64,000 nucleotides of DNA from Lachnospiraceae bacterium (GCA_031272985.1 JAISSU010000003.1:48454-112453); one strand, 5' to 3'; counted from the first letter of the stretch, positions 28,294-38,452 are shown. Translations and numbers: made by a program. Notes: generated by a model from the letters alone, not told the origin.

Positions 28294-29064
28294 ATGGGTG
28301 GTTTAATAATAGCCGGAATTTTGTTCTTAGGTGGTGCGGCGGCACTTTCGGGTGTGGTATTATATGTCAGAAAGCGAATCAGGGATGTCTCAAGTCAAGC
28401 GTTTGGGACTCCTGATTTTATTCAGGGTATGAAAGCTCAGGAAGAGGAATTTCGAAATACCCCAAAATCACTTTCCGGCATGACGAGGATTTACGAGCCC
28501 TTAATTGCGCAGGACTTTCCTGATTTTAATCTGCCGCAGTTTATTGTGAAGGCTGAGAATATGTTATTGTCCGTTTTCAATGCAATTGAAGCCCAAAATA
28601 CAAAGCTGATTGTCAATGCATCGCCTGAACTGACCAAACACGTCGAGAGCTATATTGAAGACCAGAAATCAAAAGATGAAAGGGAATTCTATAACGACAC
28701 ACGTATTCATGATACGGTACTGATGCGATATCAAAAATCAAATGGAAGGTGTGTTATTTCTCTTCAAAGCGCGGTGGAATTCAAGAATTATTTAGAAGAT
28801 GCCTCCGGCAATATTATTCGCGGCGATCGTACTCACTTAGAACAAGCCCGCTGCAATACGGAAATTATTTATATTCAAGATCCTGAGAAGGTGGCAAAAT
28901 ATACCGGAGAAAGTGTGATCGGAATAAATTGTCCGAATTGCGGCGCTCCGATTCGAAATCTCGGTCAGAAGTACTGTGAATACTGTGGCACAGGGGTTAT
29001 AGATATCCATATTAAAACATGGGAAATTCACAGATATGATTTGATAAGGTCAAGTGCCAATTAA
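28294..29064 (+). CDS. Tim44-like protein with zinc ribbon
   Basis: The protein has an N-terminal membrane segment (GLIIAGILFLGGAAALSGVVLYV), a Tim44-like domain (about residues 60-190, with LIAQDFPDFN and FIVKAENMLLSVFNAIE) and a C-terminal zinc ribbon CPNCGAPIRNLGQKYCEYCG. Such proteins are common in Clostridia, with no settled function; membrane-associated transport or assembly has been suggested from the Tim44 fold. It is neither clearly linked to radA downstream nor to the GT2 gene upstream. Confidence 0.8.
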   Translation: MGGLIIAGILFLGGAAALSGVVLYVRKRIRDVSSQAFGTPDFIQGMKAQEEEFRNTPKSLSGMTRIYEPLIAQDFPDFNLPQFIVKAENMLLSVFNAIEAQNTKLIVNASPELTKHVESYIEDQKSKDEREFYNDTRIHDTVLMRYQKSNGRCVISLQSAVEFKNYLEDASGNIIRGDRTHLEQARCNTEIIYIQDPEKVAKYTGESVIGINCPNCGAPIRNLGQKYCEYCGTGVIDIHIKTWEIHRYDLIRSSAN

Positions 29065-29152
29065 GTCAAAAAACTATCGAAAAAAGCAAGCCGGAGCAGC
29101 CCATGATTAGAAGGGGCGCATCCCTTGAAACACAGGATTAGAAAGAGAGACA

Positions 29153-30508
29153 ATGGCTAAACAAAAAAGTGTGTTCTTCTGTCAGAATTGCGGGCATGAA
29201 GAAGGTAAATGGCTGGGTCAATGCCCGGCATGTAAGGAATGGAATACATTCGTAGAGGAAGTACAGAAAGCAAAGGATAAACCTTCCGCCGCAGCGATAA
29301 GGAAGTCGGCCGAAGCGGTTTCGTTAAATGCAGTATCTGCAATGGAGGATGAAAGAGTAAGTGTGGGTTTCGCCGAATTCGACAGAGTCTTAGGCGGCGG
29401 GATGGTCACAGGTTCATTAGTACTCGTAGGAGGAGATCCCGGCATAGGAAAATCCACCATACTGTTGCAGGTTTGCAGAAACCTTTCCGAAAAGGGACTG
29501 AAAGTTCTATACATTTCAGGTGAGGAATCTACAAAGCAAATTAAGCTGCGCGCAAATAGAATCGGTGATTTTTCCGACGGATTTTTGTTGTTTTGTGAGA
29601 CTTCGCTGGAAGCCATCAGGGAAACGATTCGAGTGCAAAATCCCGATGTGGTCGTGGTAGACTCAGTGCAGACTGTTTATTGTGAGGAAATCTCATCCGC
29701 CCCGGGAAGCGTTTCTCAGGTTCGTGAAGCAGCCCATTCCCTCATGCAAATCGCAAAACAGGACTCTGTCACCATATTTTTGGTGGGACATGTAACAAAA
29801 GACGGGAGTGTCGCGGGACCCCGAGTGCTGGAGCATATCGTCGATACCGTATTATATTTCGAGGGCGATTCGCATGGAATGTACCGACTTTTGCGAAGTG
29901 TAAAAAATCGTTTTGGTTCGACGAATGAAATCGGAGTTTTCGAAATGCTAAGGGAAGGACTTCGTGAGGTGAAAAACCCTTCCGAATTCTTATTAAATGG
30001 GAGACCGGTGAACGCGAGCGGTTCTATTGTGGCTTGTGCAATGGAAGGCACCAGACCGATGTTATTGGAAATACAGGCGCTTGTAAGTAAAACTGCATTT
30101 GGGATGCCCCGAAGGACGGCGGACGGAATAGATTATAACAGGGTGAATCTGCTTTTGGCTGTAATGGAAAAAAGAATGGGAATACCACTATCAAGCTACG
30201 ATGCCTATATAAATGTCGCTGGCGGAATAAAAATGAACGAACCGGCTTCGGATTTAGGGGTGGTGATGGCTGTCTACTCGAGTTTCAGGGATAAAGCACT
30301 GCCTGATGACATGATGGTATTTGGTGAAGTAGGGCTTTCAGGTGAAATCAGGGCTGTCCCAATGCCTGAACAAAGGGTGATTGAGGCGAAAAAAATCGGG
30401 TTTACCACATGCGTGTTACCGAAAGGGTCAATGCGTACATTGAAGAATATAGAAGGAATAAAGCTGATCGGTATCTCGAGCTTAAGGGAAGTGGCGGGGC
30501 TTATCTAG
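29153..30508 (+). CDS. radA: DNA repair protein RadA
   Basis: RadA (Sms) is a RecA-like ATPase that drives branch migration in recombination. It has an N-terminal four-cysteine zinc finger (FCQNCGHEEGKWLGQCPAC), the Walker A motif GGDPGIGKST, the RadA-specific KNRFGSTNEIG motif and a Lon-like C-terminal domain (VAGGIKMNEPASDLGVVMA). Length is 451 aa, typical. It usually neighbours clpC or disA; here it is followed by an unusual repeat and an ATPase remnant. Confidence 0.97.
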   Translation: MAKQKSVFFCQNCGHEEGKWLGQCPACKEWNTFVEEVQKAKDKPSAAAIRKSAEAVSLNAVSAMEDERVSVGFAEFDRVLGGGMVTGSLVLVGGDPGIGKSTILLQVCRNLSEKGLKVLYISGEESTKQIKLRANRIGDFSDGFLLFCETSLEAIRETIRVQNPDVVVVDSVQTVYCEEISSAPGSVSQVREAAHSLMQIAKQDSVTIFLVGHVTKDGSVAGPRVLEHIVDTVLYFEGDSHGMYRLLRSVKNRFGSTNEIGVFEMLREGLREVKNPSEFLLNGRPVNASGSIVACAMEGTRPMLLEIQALVSKTAFGMPRRTADGIDYNRVNLLLAVMEKRMGIPLSSYDAYINVAGGIKMNEPASDLGVVMAVYSSFRDKALPDDMMVFGEVGLSGEIRAVPMPEQRVIEAKKIGFTTCVLPKGSMRTLKNIEGIKLIGISSLREVAGLI

Positions 30509-30536
30509 AAAAGCACCAAATCCTATTGTCGCTCGG

Positions 30537-30606
30537 TTTAAAATTGTTTAAAAGGATTTAAAAGCGTTTAAAAGGATTTAAAAGGTTTTAAAAGTGTTTA
30601 AAAGAA
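30537..30606 (+). repeat. Seven 10-bp phased TTTAAAA repeats
   Basis: The unit TTTAAAAGGA recurs seven times with an exact 10-base period (starts 30537, 30547, 30557, 30567, 30577, 30587, 30597); the last four bases vary. A-tracts at helical phase predict a bent DNA segment. It lies between radA and a truncated ATPase tail. Confidence 0.9.
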
Positions 30607-31012
30607 GTCAATCGGTTGGATAGCAGCACTTGTTACAGCCGGTCCGAAAATGCTGGAAGAAATATTGGAACAAGTAAAAAGCAAGGCAAATGACCTGCTT
30701 CCCAAAGAAAAATCTGCGACATTCACGGGCATTACCGGCGCCGATGAAGATGTAGAACATATGATACTGGACGCCACGATTAATGATTTATCCGATAAAG
30801 ATATTGAGTTCTTAATTGCCATGCTTCAGGATGAAGAAAGAAGTAAGACCGTGGACATAGCCGCCCGAATGAACGTGAGTTCATCCTATGCCGGTCAATA
30901 TAAACGCAGGTTAGTAAAATTAGGTATAATAGTGGATTCAGGTAAAGGAAGAATAGAATTTGCTTTTCCGCTGTTTAAAGAGAAACTAAAGGAAAGATAT
31001 TTGCCGGAATGA
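30602..31012 (+). pseudogene. C-terminal remnant of a winged-helix ATPase
   Basis: The open frame begins after a stop in the repeat and reads KKSIGWIAALVTAGPKMLEE onward, ending in a winged-helix motif (VDIAARMNVSSSYAGQYKRRLVKLGI then GRIEFAFPLFKEKL). This resembles the C-terminal tail of AAA-type ATPases of the archaeal-ATPase kind, with the whole nucleotide-binding domain missing. The first ATG is at 30650 and no good ribosome site is seen. I regard it as a 5'-truncated gene whose missing part ends at the phased repeat; a small DNA-binding protein of 120 aa is the alternative. Confidence 0.55.
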
Positions 31013-31030
31013 AATTTTTTAAAATTTTCC

Positions 31031-31059
31031 TTGCAATGTGGATTTCCATGTGATACAAT
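31031..31059 (+). promoter_or_regulatory. S10 operon promoter
   Basis: TTGCAA at 31031-31036 and TACAAT at 31054-31059 have a 17-base spacer and a TGA extension of the -10. The predicted start at about 31066 gives a leader of some 227 nt. Confidence 0.8.
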
Positions 31060-31065
31060 CGTTGA

Positions 31066-31292
31066 GCTGTGACATGATAGCTATGAAGCGTGAGGTTGCT
31101 GCCGTTAGTGGCAGGTTTTCCGCGGAGCGAATGTCAAGTTAGGAAACTGGCGACAAGTCACTGTACGTATCAGGAAGTCCACTATTGAAGGTGGAAACGC
31201 CCGCGTGACACATTAGGACACACACGGGAGAGTGTACAGTCACCGCTTGTCGTACTGAAGTAAATAGTACGAATAAGGAGGCGACTTTTTTT
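31066..31292 (+). promoter_or_regulatory. Structured leader of the S10 operon
   Basis: The leader can form an apical hairpin CTGCC/GGCAG (31099-31114) and a three-way junction closed by CGACAAG/CTTGTCG (31151-31157 with 31246-31252) and CTGTAC/GTACAG (31161-31166 with 31234-31239). Within it are CCAC/GTGG (31179-31194) and CCCGCGTG/CACACGGG (31200-31228, one mismatch). A further hairpin TCGTACT/AGTACGA (31250-31272) overlaps the junction by three bases and ends just before AAGGAGG. This suggests autoregulation by a ribosomal protein; the ligand is inferred only. Confidence 0.6.
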
Positions 31293-31613
31293 ATGGCAAG
31301 TCAAGTAATGCGAATCACACTTAAAGCGTATGATCACCAATTAGTGGATGCTTCCGCTAAAAAGATCATCGATACTGTGAAGAAGAACGGTTCTGTGGTG
31401 AGCGGTCCGGTTCCCCTTCCTACTAAGAAGGAAGTTGTTACCATTCTGCGAGCCGTACATAAGTACAAGGATTCCAGAGAGCAGTTCGAGCAAAGGACAC
31501 ACAAGAGGCTCATTGACATTATCACACCGACTCAAAAGACTGTTGACGCGTTGTCAAGGCTTGAGATGCCGGCAGGTGTTCACATCGTGATAAAGATGAA
31601 GGCGGGTAAATAA
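31293..31613 (+). CDS. rpsJ: 30S ribosomal protein S10
   Basis: S10 lies in the head of the small subunit and also serves as NusE in antitermination. The segment [19 protein letters not shown] and the later RTHKRLIDI motif are diagnostic. It opens the S10 operon. AAGGAGG is 11 nt before the ATG, a slightly long spacing. Length of 106 aa is slightly above the common 102-103 because of a short N-terminal addition. Confidence 0.97.
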   Translation: MASQVMRITLKAYDHQLVDASAKKIIDTVKKNGSVVSGPVPLPTKKEVVTILRAVHKYKDSREQFEQRTHKRLIDIITPTQKTVDALSRLEMPAGVHIVIKMKAGK

Positions 31614-31701
31614 GGTTAATACGCTTTACCCCAAATGGAGCTGACAAACATATAGTATGAGCGCAAAAGCGTTCCGCTGTATATGAAGGAGGATATTTTA
31701 G

Positions 31702-32382
31702 ATGAAAAAAGCAATACTGGCAACAAAGGTCGGAATGACCCAGATTTTCTCGGATGACGGAAGTGTCACCCCCGTAACCGTACTGCAGGCAGGTCCTTGC
31801 GTGGTTACCCAGATTAAGACCGAGGAAATCGATGGTTACAGTGCCGTGCAGGTCGGTTTCGGCGAAAAGAAAGATAAAATGATTGTGAAAGATAAAGGCG
31901 GAAACAAGAAAATAGTTCACCGTCATGGCATTCCCAAAGCCCAGCAAGGACATTTTGATAAGGCGGGAGTATCGGGCATGAGATTCGTTAGGGAGTTCAA
32001 ATTCGACAATGCATCTGAATATGAACCCTCACAGGAAATCAAAGCAGATATATTCGCAGTAGGCGACATTGTGGATGCAAGCGCTATTTCAAAGGGAAAA
32101 GGATTCCAGGGCGCTATTAAGCGTCACAATCAACACAGAGGTCCCATGACTCATGGTTCCAAATACCATCGTCATGCGGGTTCCAATGGCGCGGCTTCCG
32201 ACCCCAGCAAGGTTTTCAAAGGAAAGAAGATGCCCGGACACATGGGAAGCGTAAAGGTCACGGTGCAGAATCTGGAAATCGTTCGTGTAGACGCCGAAAA
32301 CAATTTGCTTCTGATTAAAGGAAGCGTTCCGGGACCCAAAAAAGGCCTGGTAACCGTCAGAGAAGCAGTTAAAAAGGCTTAG
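31702..32382 (+). CDS. rplC: 50S ribosomal protein L3
   Basis: L3 is an early-assembly protein near the peptidyl-transferase centre. The start [20 protein letters not shown] and the [22 protein letters not shown] region, with its extended loop, are characteristic. Ribosome site GAAGGAGG. It follows rpsJ by 88 bases and is followed by rplD after 25. Confidence 0.97.
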   Translation: MKKAILATKVGMTQIFSDDGSVTPVTVLQAGPCVVTQIKTEEIDGYSAVQVGFGEKKDKMIVKDKGGNKKIVHRHGIPKAQQGHFDKAGVSGMRFVREFKFDNASEYEPSQEIKADIFAVGDIVDASAISKGKGFQGAIKRHNQHRGPMTHGSKYHRHAGSNGAASDPSKVFKGKKMPGHMGSVKVTVQNLEIVRVDAENNLLLIKGSVPGPKKGLVTVREAVKKA

Positions 32383-32407
32383 GACGGCATAGAAAGGAGG
32401 AAGCAAA

Positions 32408-33028
32408 ATGGCGAACGTATCTGTATATAATATGGAAGGCAAAGAAGTCGGAACAATTGAGCTTAATGATTCGATCTTCGGAGTAAAAATAAACGAGCAT
32501 CTGGTACACATGGCTGTGGTGCGCCAATTGGCCAATAGACGTCAGGGCACTCAGAAAGCAAAGACCCGTGCCGAAGTATCCGGAGGCGGAAAGAAGCCCT
32601 GGAGACAAAAAGGAACCGGTCACGCAAGACAAGGTTCAAACCGTTCACCCCAATGGAAGGGCGGCGGAGTGGTATTTGCTCCCACGCCGAGAGATTACTC
32701 TTTCAAGATGAACAGGAAAGAAAGAAGAGCGGCGTTGACATCAGCGCTTACTTCCAGAGTAGAGGATAATAAGTTCATCGTAGTGGACGAATTGAAATTC
32801 GACGAAATCAAGACCAAGAGTTTCAAAACCGTTCTTGACAATTTAAACATTAACAAGGCTTTAGTGGTATTGGAAGACGGCAATCTGAATGCGGAAATTT
32901 CCGCCAGAAACATTGCGGACATTAAGACCGCGAGAACGAATACCATTAATGTGTACGATGTATTGAAGTACAACACGGTCATAGCTACAAAGGCCGCTGT
33001 TGCTGATATTGAGGAGGTGTACGCATAA
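32408..33028 (+). CDS. rplD: 50S ribosomal protein L4
   Basis: L4 binds 23S rRNA and lines the exit tunnel through an extended loop, seen here as RRQGTQKAKTRAEVSGGGKK to GHARQGSNRSPQWKGGGVVF. In gammaproteobacteria L4 autoregulates the S10 operon; whether it does so through the leader at 31066-31292 is unknown. It overlaps rplW by one base. Length 206 aa, standard. Confidence 0.97.
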   Translation: MANVSVYNMEGKEVGTIELNDSIFGVKINEHLVHMAVVRQLANRRQGTQKAKTRAEVSGGGKKPWRQKGTGHARQGSNRSPQWKGGGVVFAPTPRDYSFKMNRKERRAALTSALTSRVEDNKFIVVDELKFDEIKTKSFKTVLDNLNINKALVVLEDGNLNAEISARNIADIKTARTNTINVYDVLKYNTVIATKAAVADIEEVYA

Positions 33029-33333
33029 TGGCAGCGATTGAATATTATGATGTTATCCTTAAACCGGTGGTCACAGAAAAAAGTATGGGAATGATGGGAG
33101 ATAAGAAATATACCTTCCAGATTCATACTGAGGCTACTAAGACTCAGGTTAAGGATGCGGTGGAAAAAATGTTCCCCGGAACAAAAGTTAAAAGCGTTAA
33201 CACGATGAATAACGAGGGGAAAAAGAAAAGACAGCGCGGTAGACTCCAATACGGAAGAACCGCTAAGACTAAAAAGGCTATCGTTACACTCACTCCGGAC
33301 AGTGCGGAGATAGAAATCTTTACAGGTTTATAA
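33028..33333 (+). CDS. rplW: 50S ribosomal protein L23
   Basis: L23 sits at the tunnel exit and is the docking site for trigger factor and SRP. The sequence DVILKPVVTEKSMGMM and TKVKSVNTMNNEGKKKRQRG are typical. Its ATG overlaps the rplD stop. Confidence 0.97.
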   Translation: MAAIEYYDVILKPVVTEKSMGMMGDKKYTFQIHTEATKTQVKDAVEKMFPGTKVKSVNTMNNEGKKKRQRGRLQYGRTAKTKKAIVTLTPDSAEIEIFTGL

Positions 33334-33405
33334 AATAGCCTCAGAAACACATTATACGGTGCAATTCCGTGAGAATAATAATCAGCAAAAAGGAGACGAA
33401 TTGAT

Positions 33406-34248
33406 ATGGGAATCAAAACCTATCGTCCATATACGCCGTCCAGAAGACAGATGACTGGCTCGGATTTTTCGGAAATTACGAAAAGCACGCCTGAAAAATC
33501 TCTTCTTGAAAAGAAAAGCAGACAGGCAGGACGTAATAATCAAGGCAAAATTACAGTAAGACACCGCGGCGGCGGCGCAAAGAAACAATACAGAATTATC
33601 GATTTCAAGAGAAAGAAAGATGGAATCAATGCTACGGTTATCGGTATCGAGTACGATCCTAACCGTTCGGCTAATATCGCACTTATCTGTTACGAGGACG
33701 GAGAAAAAGCCTATATTTTGGCACCTCAGGGACTGACCGACGGAATGAAAGTCGCGAACGGTCCGGAAGCTGAAGTCAGGGTAGGAAATTGCCTTCCTCT
33801 TTCGGAAATTCCAGTAGGTACGCAAATACATAATATCGAGCTCTTCCCGGGAAGAGGTGGACAATTGGTTCGCTCGGCTGGGAATTCAGCGCAGCTCATG
33901 GCAAAAGAAGGAAAATTCGCCACAGTGAGACTTCCTTCCGGTGAAATGCGACTTGTTCCGATTAATTGCAGGGCTTCCGTGGGTGTAGTTGGAAATGGCG
34001 ACCACAACCTCATTAACATCGGAAAAGCGGGACGCAAACGTCACATGGGAATTCGCCCGACCGTTCGTGGTTCGGTTATGAATCCTAATGACCATCCTCA
34101 TGGCGGTGGTGAAGGAAAGACAGGTATCGGTCGTCCGGGTCCGTCTACTCCGTGGGGCAAGCCGGCTCTGGGACTTAAGACCAGAAAGAAGAACAAGGCT
34201 TCCAATAAATACATTGTAAGAAGAAGAGACGGCAGGGCTGTAAAGTAG
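33406..34248 (+). CDS. rplB: 50S ribosomal protein L2
   Basis: L2 is a central large-subunit protein needed for subunit joining. The N-terminal [20 protein letters not shown] and the C-terminal [20 protein letters not shown] motif with its conserved histidine are intact. AAAAGGAGACG precedes the ATG. Length is 280 aa, standard. Confidence 0.97.
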   Translation: MGIKTYRPYTPSRRQMTGSDFSEITKSTPEKSLLEKKSRQAGRNNQGKITVRHRGGGAKKQYRIIDFKRKKDGINATVIGIEYDPNRSANIALICYEDGEKAYILAPQGLTDGMKVANGPEAEVRVGNCLPLSEIPVGTQIHNIELFPGRGGQLVRSAGNSAQLMAKEGKFATVRLPSGEMRLVPINCRASVGVVGNGDHNLINIGKAGRKRHMGIRPTVRGSVMNPNDHPHGGGEGKTGIGRPGPSTPWGKPALGLKTRKKNKASNKYIVRRRDGRAVK

Positions 34249-34279
34249 GCTTCATTCTCAAAGGAGGAAAGGATATAAA

Positions 34280-34561
34280 ATGGCACGTTCAGTTAAAAAA
34301 GGACCATTCGCAGACAAAAGTCTGTTAAAAAAGGTAGATGCTATGAACGCTTCCGGCGACAAATCAGTAATTAAAACGTGGTCAAGGCGTTCCACTATTT
34401 TCCCGACCATGGTGGGGCATACTATTGCCGTTCATGACGGAAGAAAACACATACCCGTATATGTTACGGAAGACATGGTAGGTCACAAGCTCGGAGAGTT
34501 TGTAGCAACCAGAACCTACCGCGGACACGGAAAAGACGACAAAAAATCCAAGGTGAAATAA
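34280..34561 (+). CDS. rpsS: 30S ribosomal protein S19
   Basis: S19 forms the S13-S19 head complex near the A-site t[22 protein letters not shown] and the C-terminal [15 protein letters not shown] are diagnostic. AAGGAGG precedes the ATG. Confidence 0.97.
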   Translation: MARSVKKGPFADKSLLKKVDAMNASGDKSVIKTWSRRSTIFPTMVGHTIAVHDGRKHIPVYVTEDMVGHKLGEFVATRTYRGHGKDDKKSKVK

Positions 34562-34589
34562 CTAAAGACGCGAAAAGGAGGTTTCATCA

Positions 34590-34979
34590 ATGGCTAAAGG
34601 ACATAGATCCCAAATTAAAAGAGAAAGAAACGCTGTTAAAGATGAGAGACCAAGGGCAAAGCTATCTTTTGCAAGAGTCCCCGTCCAGAAAGCATGTTTT
34701 GTATTGGATGCCATTCGCGGCAAGGATGTACAGACTGCGCTTGGAATTCTTACATATAATCCGAGATATGCTTCCAGCCTGCTTAAAAAGCTTGTAGAAT
34801 CGGCTGTGGCTAATGCGGAGAACCGCGAAAACAGCATTAAGGCCGAAAAGCTGTATGTGGCTGAATGTTATGCAGGTCAGGGCCCGATTATGAAAAGGGT
34901 AAAACCGCGCGCAAGAGGCAGTGCTTACAGGATTGAGAAACGTATGAGCCACATTACTGTAGTACTGGACGAAAGATAG
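34590..34979 (+). CDS. rplV: 50S ribosomal protein L22
   Basis: L22 lines the exit tunnel with an extended beta hairpin. The core reads [20 protein letters not shown] and the hairpin [36 protein letters not shown] precedes the ATG. The N-terminus carries a basic extension ([20 protein letters not shown]) before the core, common in this family branch. Confidence 0.97.
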   Translation: MAKGHRSQIKRERNAVKDERPRAKLSFARVPVQKACFVLDAIRGKDVQTALGILTYNPRYASSLLKKLVESAVANAENRENSIKAEKLYVAECYAGQGPIMKRVKPRARGSAYRIEKRMSHITVVLDER

Positions 34980-34989
34980 GAGGAAGGTC

Positions 34990-35643
34990 ATGGGACAGAA
35001 AGTTAATCCTTTCGGCTTAAGAGTCGGAATTATTAAGGACTGGGATTCCAAATGGTATGCCGAGAAAGATTTTGCGGATTATCTGGTGGAAGACCATAAG
35101 ATCAGAAAATATCTGAAGAAAAGGCTTTTCAGCGCCGGCGTATCCAAAATCGAGATTGAGCGCGCTTCAGACCGTGTAAAGGTATCTATTTTCTGCGCAA
35201 AGCCCGGTGTTGTCATCGGAAAAGGCGGCACGGAAATTGATAAAGTAAAAAAAGAACTTGAGCAGTTCACCAATAAAAAGCTCTTTGTAGACATAAAGGA
35301 AATCAAGAAGCCGGATAAGGAGGCCCAACTCGTTGCTGAGAGTATCGCTGCGCAGTTAGAAAGCCGTATTTCCTTCCGCCGCGCCATGAAATCGTGCATG
35401 GGAAGAACCATGAAATCCGGGGCGCTCGGTGTAAAAACTTCTGTTTCCGGACGTTTGGGCGGAGCCGATATGGCACGTACCGAATTCTACAGCGAGGGGA
35501 CAATACCCTTGCAGACCCTTAGGGCGGATATCGACTATGGTTTCGCTGAGGCAGACACTACTTTCGGTAAAGTAGGTGTGAAGGTCTGGATTTACAAGGG
35601 GGAAATTCTTCCTGAGAAAAATAAGGAAGGGAGTGACAAATAA
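34990..35643 (+). CDS. rpsC: 30S ribosomal protein S3
   Basis: S3 lies at the mRNA entry tunnel. It starts [22 protein letters not shown] and contains the KH-type [20 protein letters not shown] motif and the C-terminal [22 protein letters not shown]. It overlaps rplP by one base. Length is 217 aa. Confidence 0.97.
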   Translation: MGQKVNPFGLRVGIIKDWDSKWYAEKDFADYLVEDHKIRKYLKKRLFSAGVSKIEIERASDRVKVSIFCAKPGVVIGKGGTEIDKVKKELEQFTNKKLFVDIKEIKKPDKEAQLVAESIAAQLESRISFRRAMKSCMGRTMKSGALGVKTSVSGRLGGADMARTEFYSEGTIPLQTLRADIDYGFAEADTTFGKVGVKVWIYKGEILPEKNKEGSDK

Positions 35644-36080
35644 TGTTAATGCCCAAAAGAGTAAAACGTCGTAAGCAATTCCGCGGTTCCATGAAAGGCA
35701 AAGCACTTCGCGGCAATGCGATTACACACGGCGAGTATGGAATTGTAGCAACAGAGCCTTGCTGGATAAAATCAAATCAGATTGAGGCAGCCCGTGTTGC
35801 GATGACGAGATACATAAAGCGTGGCGGTAAAGTATGGATTAAGATTTTCCCAGATAAGCCGGTCACGACAAAACCTGCCGAAACCCGTATGGGTTCAGGA
35901 AAAGGAACATTAGAGTATTGGGTAGCCGTAGTAAAACCCGGCAGAGTGATGTTTGAAATTGCCGGTGTTACCGAAGATATCGCAAAAGAGGCCTTACGCC
36001 TGGCGACCCACAAGCTTCCCTGCAAGTGCAAAGTAGTTTCGCGTGCAGACTTAGAAGGCGGTGATGACAATGAAAACTAG
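35643..36080 (+). CDS. rplP: 50S ribosomal protein L16
   Basis: L16 helps organise the A site of the large subunit. [20 protein letters not shown] and the central [20 protein letters not shown] are typical. The first ATG (35643) overlaps the rpsC stop; an ATG two codons later is possible. Its 3' end overlaps rpmC by 11 bases. Confidence 0.97.
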   Translation: MLMPKRVKRRKQFRGSMKGKALRGNAITHGEYGIVATEPCWIKSNQIEAARVAMTRYIKRGGKVWIKIFPDKPVTTKPAETRMGSGKGTLEYWVAVVKPGRVMFEIAGVTEDIAKEALRLATHKLPCKCKVVSRADLEGGDDNEN

Positions 36081-36279
36081 AGCATTCGTTGATGATTTAA
36101 ATACAAAATCCTCGGTTGAATTGCGTGACGAGTTGGTCGCGGCAAAGAAGGAACTTTTCAATTTACGTTTCCAGAACGCGACAAACCAGTTGGATAATAC
36201 CAGTAGAATCAAAGAAGTAAGAAAGAACATTGCCAGAATTCAGACAGTTATTACTGTTAAAGAAAGAGCCTCTGAATAA
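36070..36279 (+). CDS. rpmC: 50S ribosomal protein L29
   Basis: L29 sits beside L23 at the tunnel exit. [22 protein letters not shown] is the family core. The ATG at 36070 is chosen, six bases after AAGGCGGTG, and gives the standard 69-aa length; a GTG at 36061 and an ATG at 36064 are alternatives. It overlaps rplP by 11 bases. Confidence 0.95.
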   Translation: MKTRAFVDDLNTKSSVELRDELVAAKKELFNLRFQNATNQLDNTSRIKEVRKNIARIQTVITVKERASE

Positions 36280-36299
36280 GCCGGAAAGGAGTTAGGACT

Positions 36300-36554
36300 G
36301 TGGAAAGAAATTTACGCAAAACCCGTACAGGTAGAGTGATCAGTGACAAAATGGACAAAACCATCGTTGTAGCGGTGGAAGACCATGTAAAGCACCCACT
36401 TTATAATAAGATCGTAAAAAGAACCTATAAGTTAAAAGCCCACGATGAAACCAATCAGTGTAAAATCGGGGACAAGGTCAGAGTAATGGAAACCAGACCC
36501 TTATCCAAGAGTAAAAGATGGCGTCTTGTTGAGATTATGGAGAAAGCGAAATAA
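36300..36554 (+). CDS. rpsQ: 30S ribosomal protein S17
   Basis: S17 is a primary 16S rRNA-binding protein. [20 protein letters not shown] and [16 protein letters not shown] are diagnostic. The start is GTG at 36300 with AAAGGAG upstream. Length is 84 aa. Confidence 0.97.
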   Translation: MERNLRKTRTGRVISDKMDKTIVVAVEDHVKHPLYNKIVKRTYKLKAHDETNQCKIGDKVRVMETRPLSKSKRWRLVEIMEKAK

Positions 36555-36575
36555 GACAAAGGAGGTAAACCTGCT

Positions 36576-36944
36576 ATGATACAGCAAGAAAGCAGACTGA
36601 AAGTAGCGGATAACACAGGGGCGAAAGAGCTCCTGACGATTCGTGTGCTTGGCGGGTCTACAAGGAGATATGCAAATATCGGGGACATCATCGTGGCGAC
36701 AGTCAAAGACGCGACCCCCGGCGGCGTTGTAAAAAAAGGCGACGTTGTAAAAGCTGTAGTGGTACGCACTGTAAAGGGAGCGCGCCGCAGAGACGGTTCT
36801 TACATCCGCTTTGACGAGAATGCCGCTGTCATTATTAAAGACGACAAGACCCCAAGAGGAACACGTATTTTCGGACCGGTAGCGAGAGAACTTCGTGACA
36901 AGCAATTCATGAAAATTGTCTCTTTAGCTCCCGAAGTACTGTAA
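36576..36944 (+). CDS. rplN: 50S ribosomal protein L14
   Basis: L14 contacts the small subunit in bridge B8. [20 protein letters not shown] and the [21 protein letters not shown] ending are standard. AAAGGAGG precedes the ATG. It is 122 aa long. Confidence 0.97.
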   Translation: MIQQESRLKVADNTGAKELLTIRVLGGSTRRYANIGDIIVATVKDATPGGVVKKGDVVKAVVVRTVKGARRRDGSYIRFDENAAVIIKDDKTPRGTRIFGPVARELRDKQFMKIVSLAPEVL

Positions 36945-36961
36945 GGAGGGACAGGTAAGTT

Positions 36962-37273
36962 ATGTCAATGCTTAAGATTAAGACCGGCGATAATGTAAAA
37001 ATAATCGCTGGCAAGGACAAGGATAAAGAGGGCAAGGTAATTGCCGTAAACCAGAAAGATAAAAAGGTGGTCGTGGAAGGCGTCAATATGCTGACCAAGC
37101 ACCAGAAGCCGAGCGCCTCCAATCAAAATGGCGGTATTATCCATAAAGAAGGACCCATTGACGTTTCTAACGTAATGTACTTGCATAAAGGGAAACCGAC
37201 CCGTGTCGGCATCCGTATTGAAGGCGATAAAAAAGTACGTTTCGCAAAGAGCACGAAAGAAACGATTGGGTAA
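36962..37273 (+). CDS. rplX: 50S ribosomal protein L24
   Basis: L24 initiates large-subunit assembly. It has the KOW motif [20 protein letters not shown] followed by [12 protein letters not shown]. An ATG two codons downstream is an alternative start, but GGAGG spacing favours 36962. Length is 103 aa. Confidence 0.96.
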   Translation: MSMLKIKTGDNVKIIAGKDKDKEGKVIAVNQKDKKVVVEGVNMLTKHQKPSASNQNGGIIHKEGPIDVSNVMYLHKGKPTRVGIRIEGDKKVRFAKSTKETIG

Positions 37274-37294
37274 GAAAGGAGGGTTAAGTAAACG

Positions 37295-37834
37295 GTGAGC
37301 AGATTAAAAGAACAATACCAAAAAGAAATCGTCGATGCACTGATGAAGAAGTTTGGTTATAAAAATGTTATGCAGGTTCCGAAACTTGAGAAGATTGTCC
37401 TTAATATGGGCGTCGGAGAAGCACGGGATAATGCGAAAGCCCTTGAAAGCGCAGTGACTGATATGGAGAGGATTACCGGTCAGAAGGCAGTAATCACAAA
37501 AGCAAAAAAATCAGTTGCTAACTTTAAAATTCGAGAGGGCATGAATATCGGCTGCAAAGTGACCCTTCGCGGCGAGAAAATGTACGAATTCTTAGACAGG
37601 CTTGTAAACCTCGCATTGCCCCGAGTACGTGACTTTCGTGGTGTAAACCCGAACGCGTTCGATGGCAGAGGTAATTACGCGCTGGGAATTAGAGAACAAT
37701 TGATTTTCCCGGAGATCGAGTACGATAAAATCGATAAGGTCAGGGGTATGGACGTTATTTTCGTAACAACGGCTAAAACCGACGAAGAAGCCAGAGAGCT
37801 ATTGTCGCAGTTTAATATGCCGTTTACCAAGTAG
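37295..37834 (+). CDS. rplE: 50S ribosomal protein L5
   Basis: L5 binds 5S rRNA and contacts P-site tRNA. The [20 protein letters not shown] and [20 protein letters not shown] segments (here [17 protein letters not shown]) are diagnostic. The start is GTG at 37295 with AAGGAGGG upstream. Length is 179 aa. Confidence 0.97.
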   Translation: MSRLKEQYQKEIVDALMKKFGYKNVMQVPKLEKIVLNMGVGEARDNAKALESAVTDMERITGQKAVITKAKKSVANFKIREGMNIGCKVTLRGEKMYEFLDRLVNLALPRVRDFRGVNPNAFDGRGNYALGIREQLIFPEIEYDKIDKVRGMDVIFVTTAKTDEEARELLSQFNMPFTK

Positions 37835-37843
37835 GAGGAAACT

Positions 37844-38029
37844 ATGGCAAAGACAGCTATGAAGGAAAAACAGCAACGCAAACAGAAGTTCTCGACGAGA
37901 GAGTACAATCGTTGCAGAATCTGTGGTCGTCCCCACGCCTATTTGAGAAAATATGGAATCTGCCGTATTTGCTTCCGCGAATTGGCATACAAAGGACAGA
38001 TCCCGGGCGTGAAAAAAGCCAGCTGGTAA
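37844..38029 (+). CDS. rpsN: 30S ribosomal protein S14, zinc-binding type
   Basis: S14 sits in the small-subunit head. This is the 61-aa zinc form with [20 protein letters not shown] supplying four cysteines. The presence of the zinc type at the native locus fits a Firmicute. AGGAGG precedes the ATG. Confidence 0.97.
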   Translation: MAKTAMKEKQQRKQKFSTREYNRCRICGRPHAYLRKYGICRICFRELAYKGQIPGVKKASW

Positions 38030-38050
38030 TAGGAAGGAGGACAACGCATA

Positions 38051-38452
38051 ATGAATATTAGTGATCCCATTGCAGATATGCTTACGAGAATCCGTAACGC
38101 AAATACTGCCAAGCACGACATCGTAGATGTACCGGCATCGAGAATGAAAAAAGCAATAGCCGACATCTTATTAAATGAAGGATATATAAAGGCTTACAAC
38201 GTCGTTGACGACGGAGCTTTCGCTACAATTCGCATTGTATTGAAATACGGTGCAGATAAAAACGAAAAGGTAATCTCCGGATTAAAGCGCATTTCGAAAC
38301 CCGGTTTGCGCGTGTACGCCAGCAGTTCCAAACTTCCGAAGGTATTCGGCGGACTCGGAACAGCAATCATTTCGACCAATCAAGGTGTCATCACGGATAA
38401 AGAAGCCAGAGCCAAGGGAGTAGGCGGCGAGGTGTTGGCTTACATTTGGTAA
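38051..38452 (+). CDS. rpsH: 30S ribosomal protein S8
   Basis: S8 is a primary 16S rRNA binder and, in E. coli, represses the spc operon. [20 protein letters not shown] and the C-terminal [22 protein letters not shown] are diagnostic. AGGAGG lies about ten bases before the ATG. Length is 133 aa. Confidence 0.97.
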   Translation: MNISDPIADMLTRIRNANTAKHDIVDVPASRMKKAIADILLNEGYIKAYNVVDDGAFATIRIVLKYGADKNEKVISGLKRISKPGLRVYASSSKLPKVFGGLGTAIISTNQGVITDKEARAKGVGGEVLAYIW

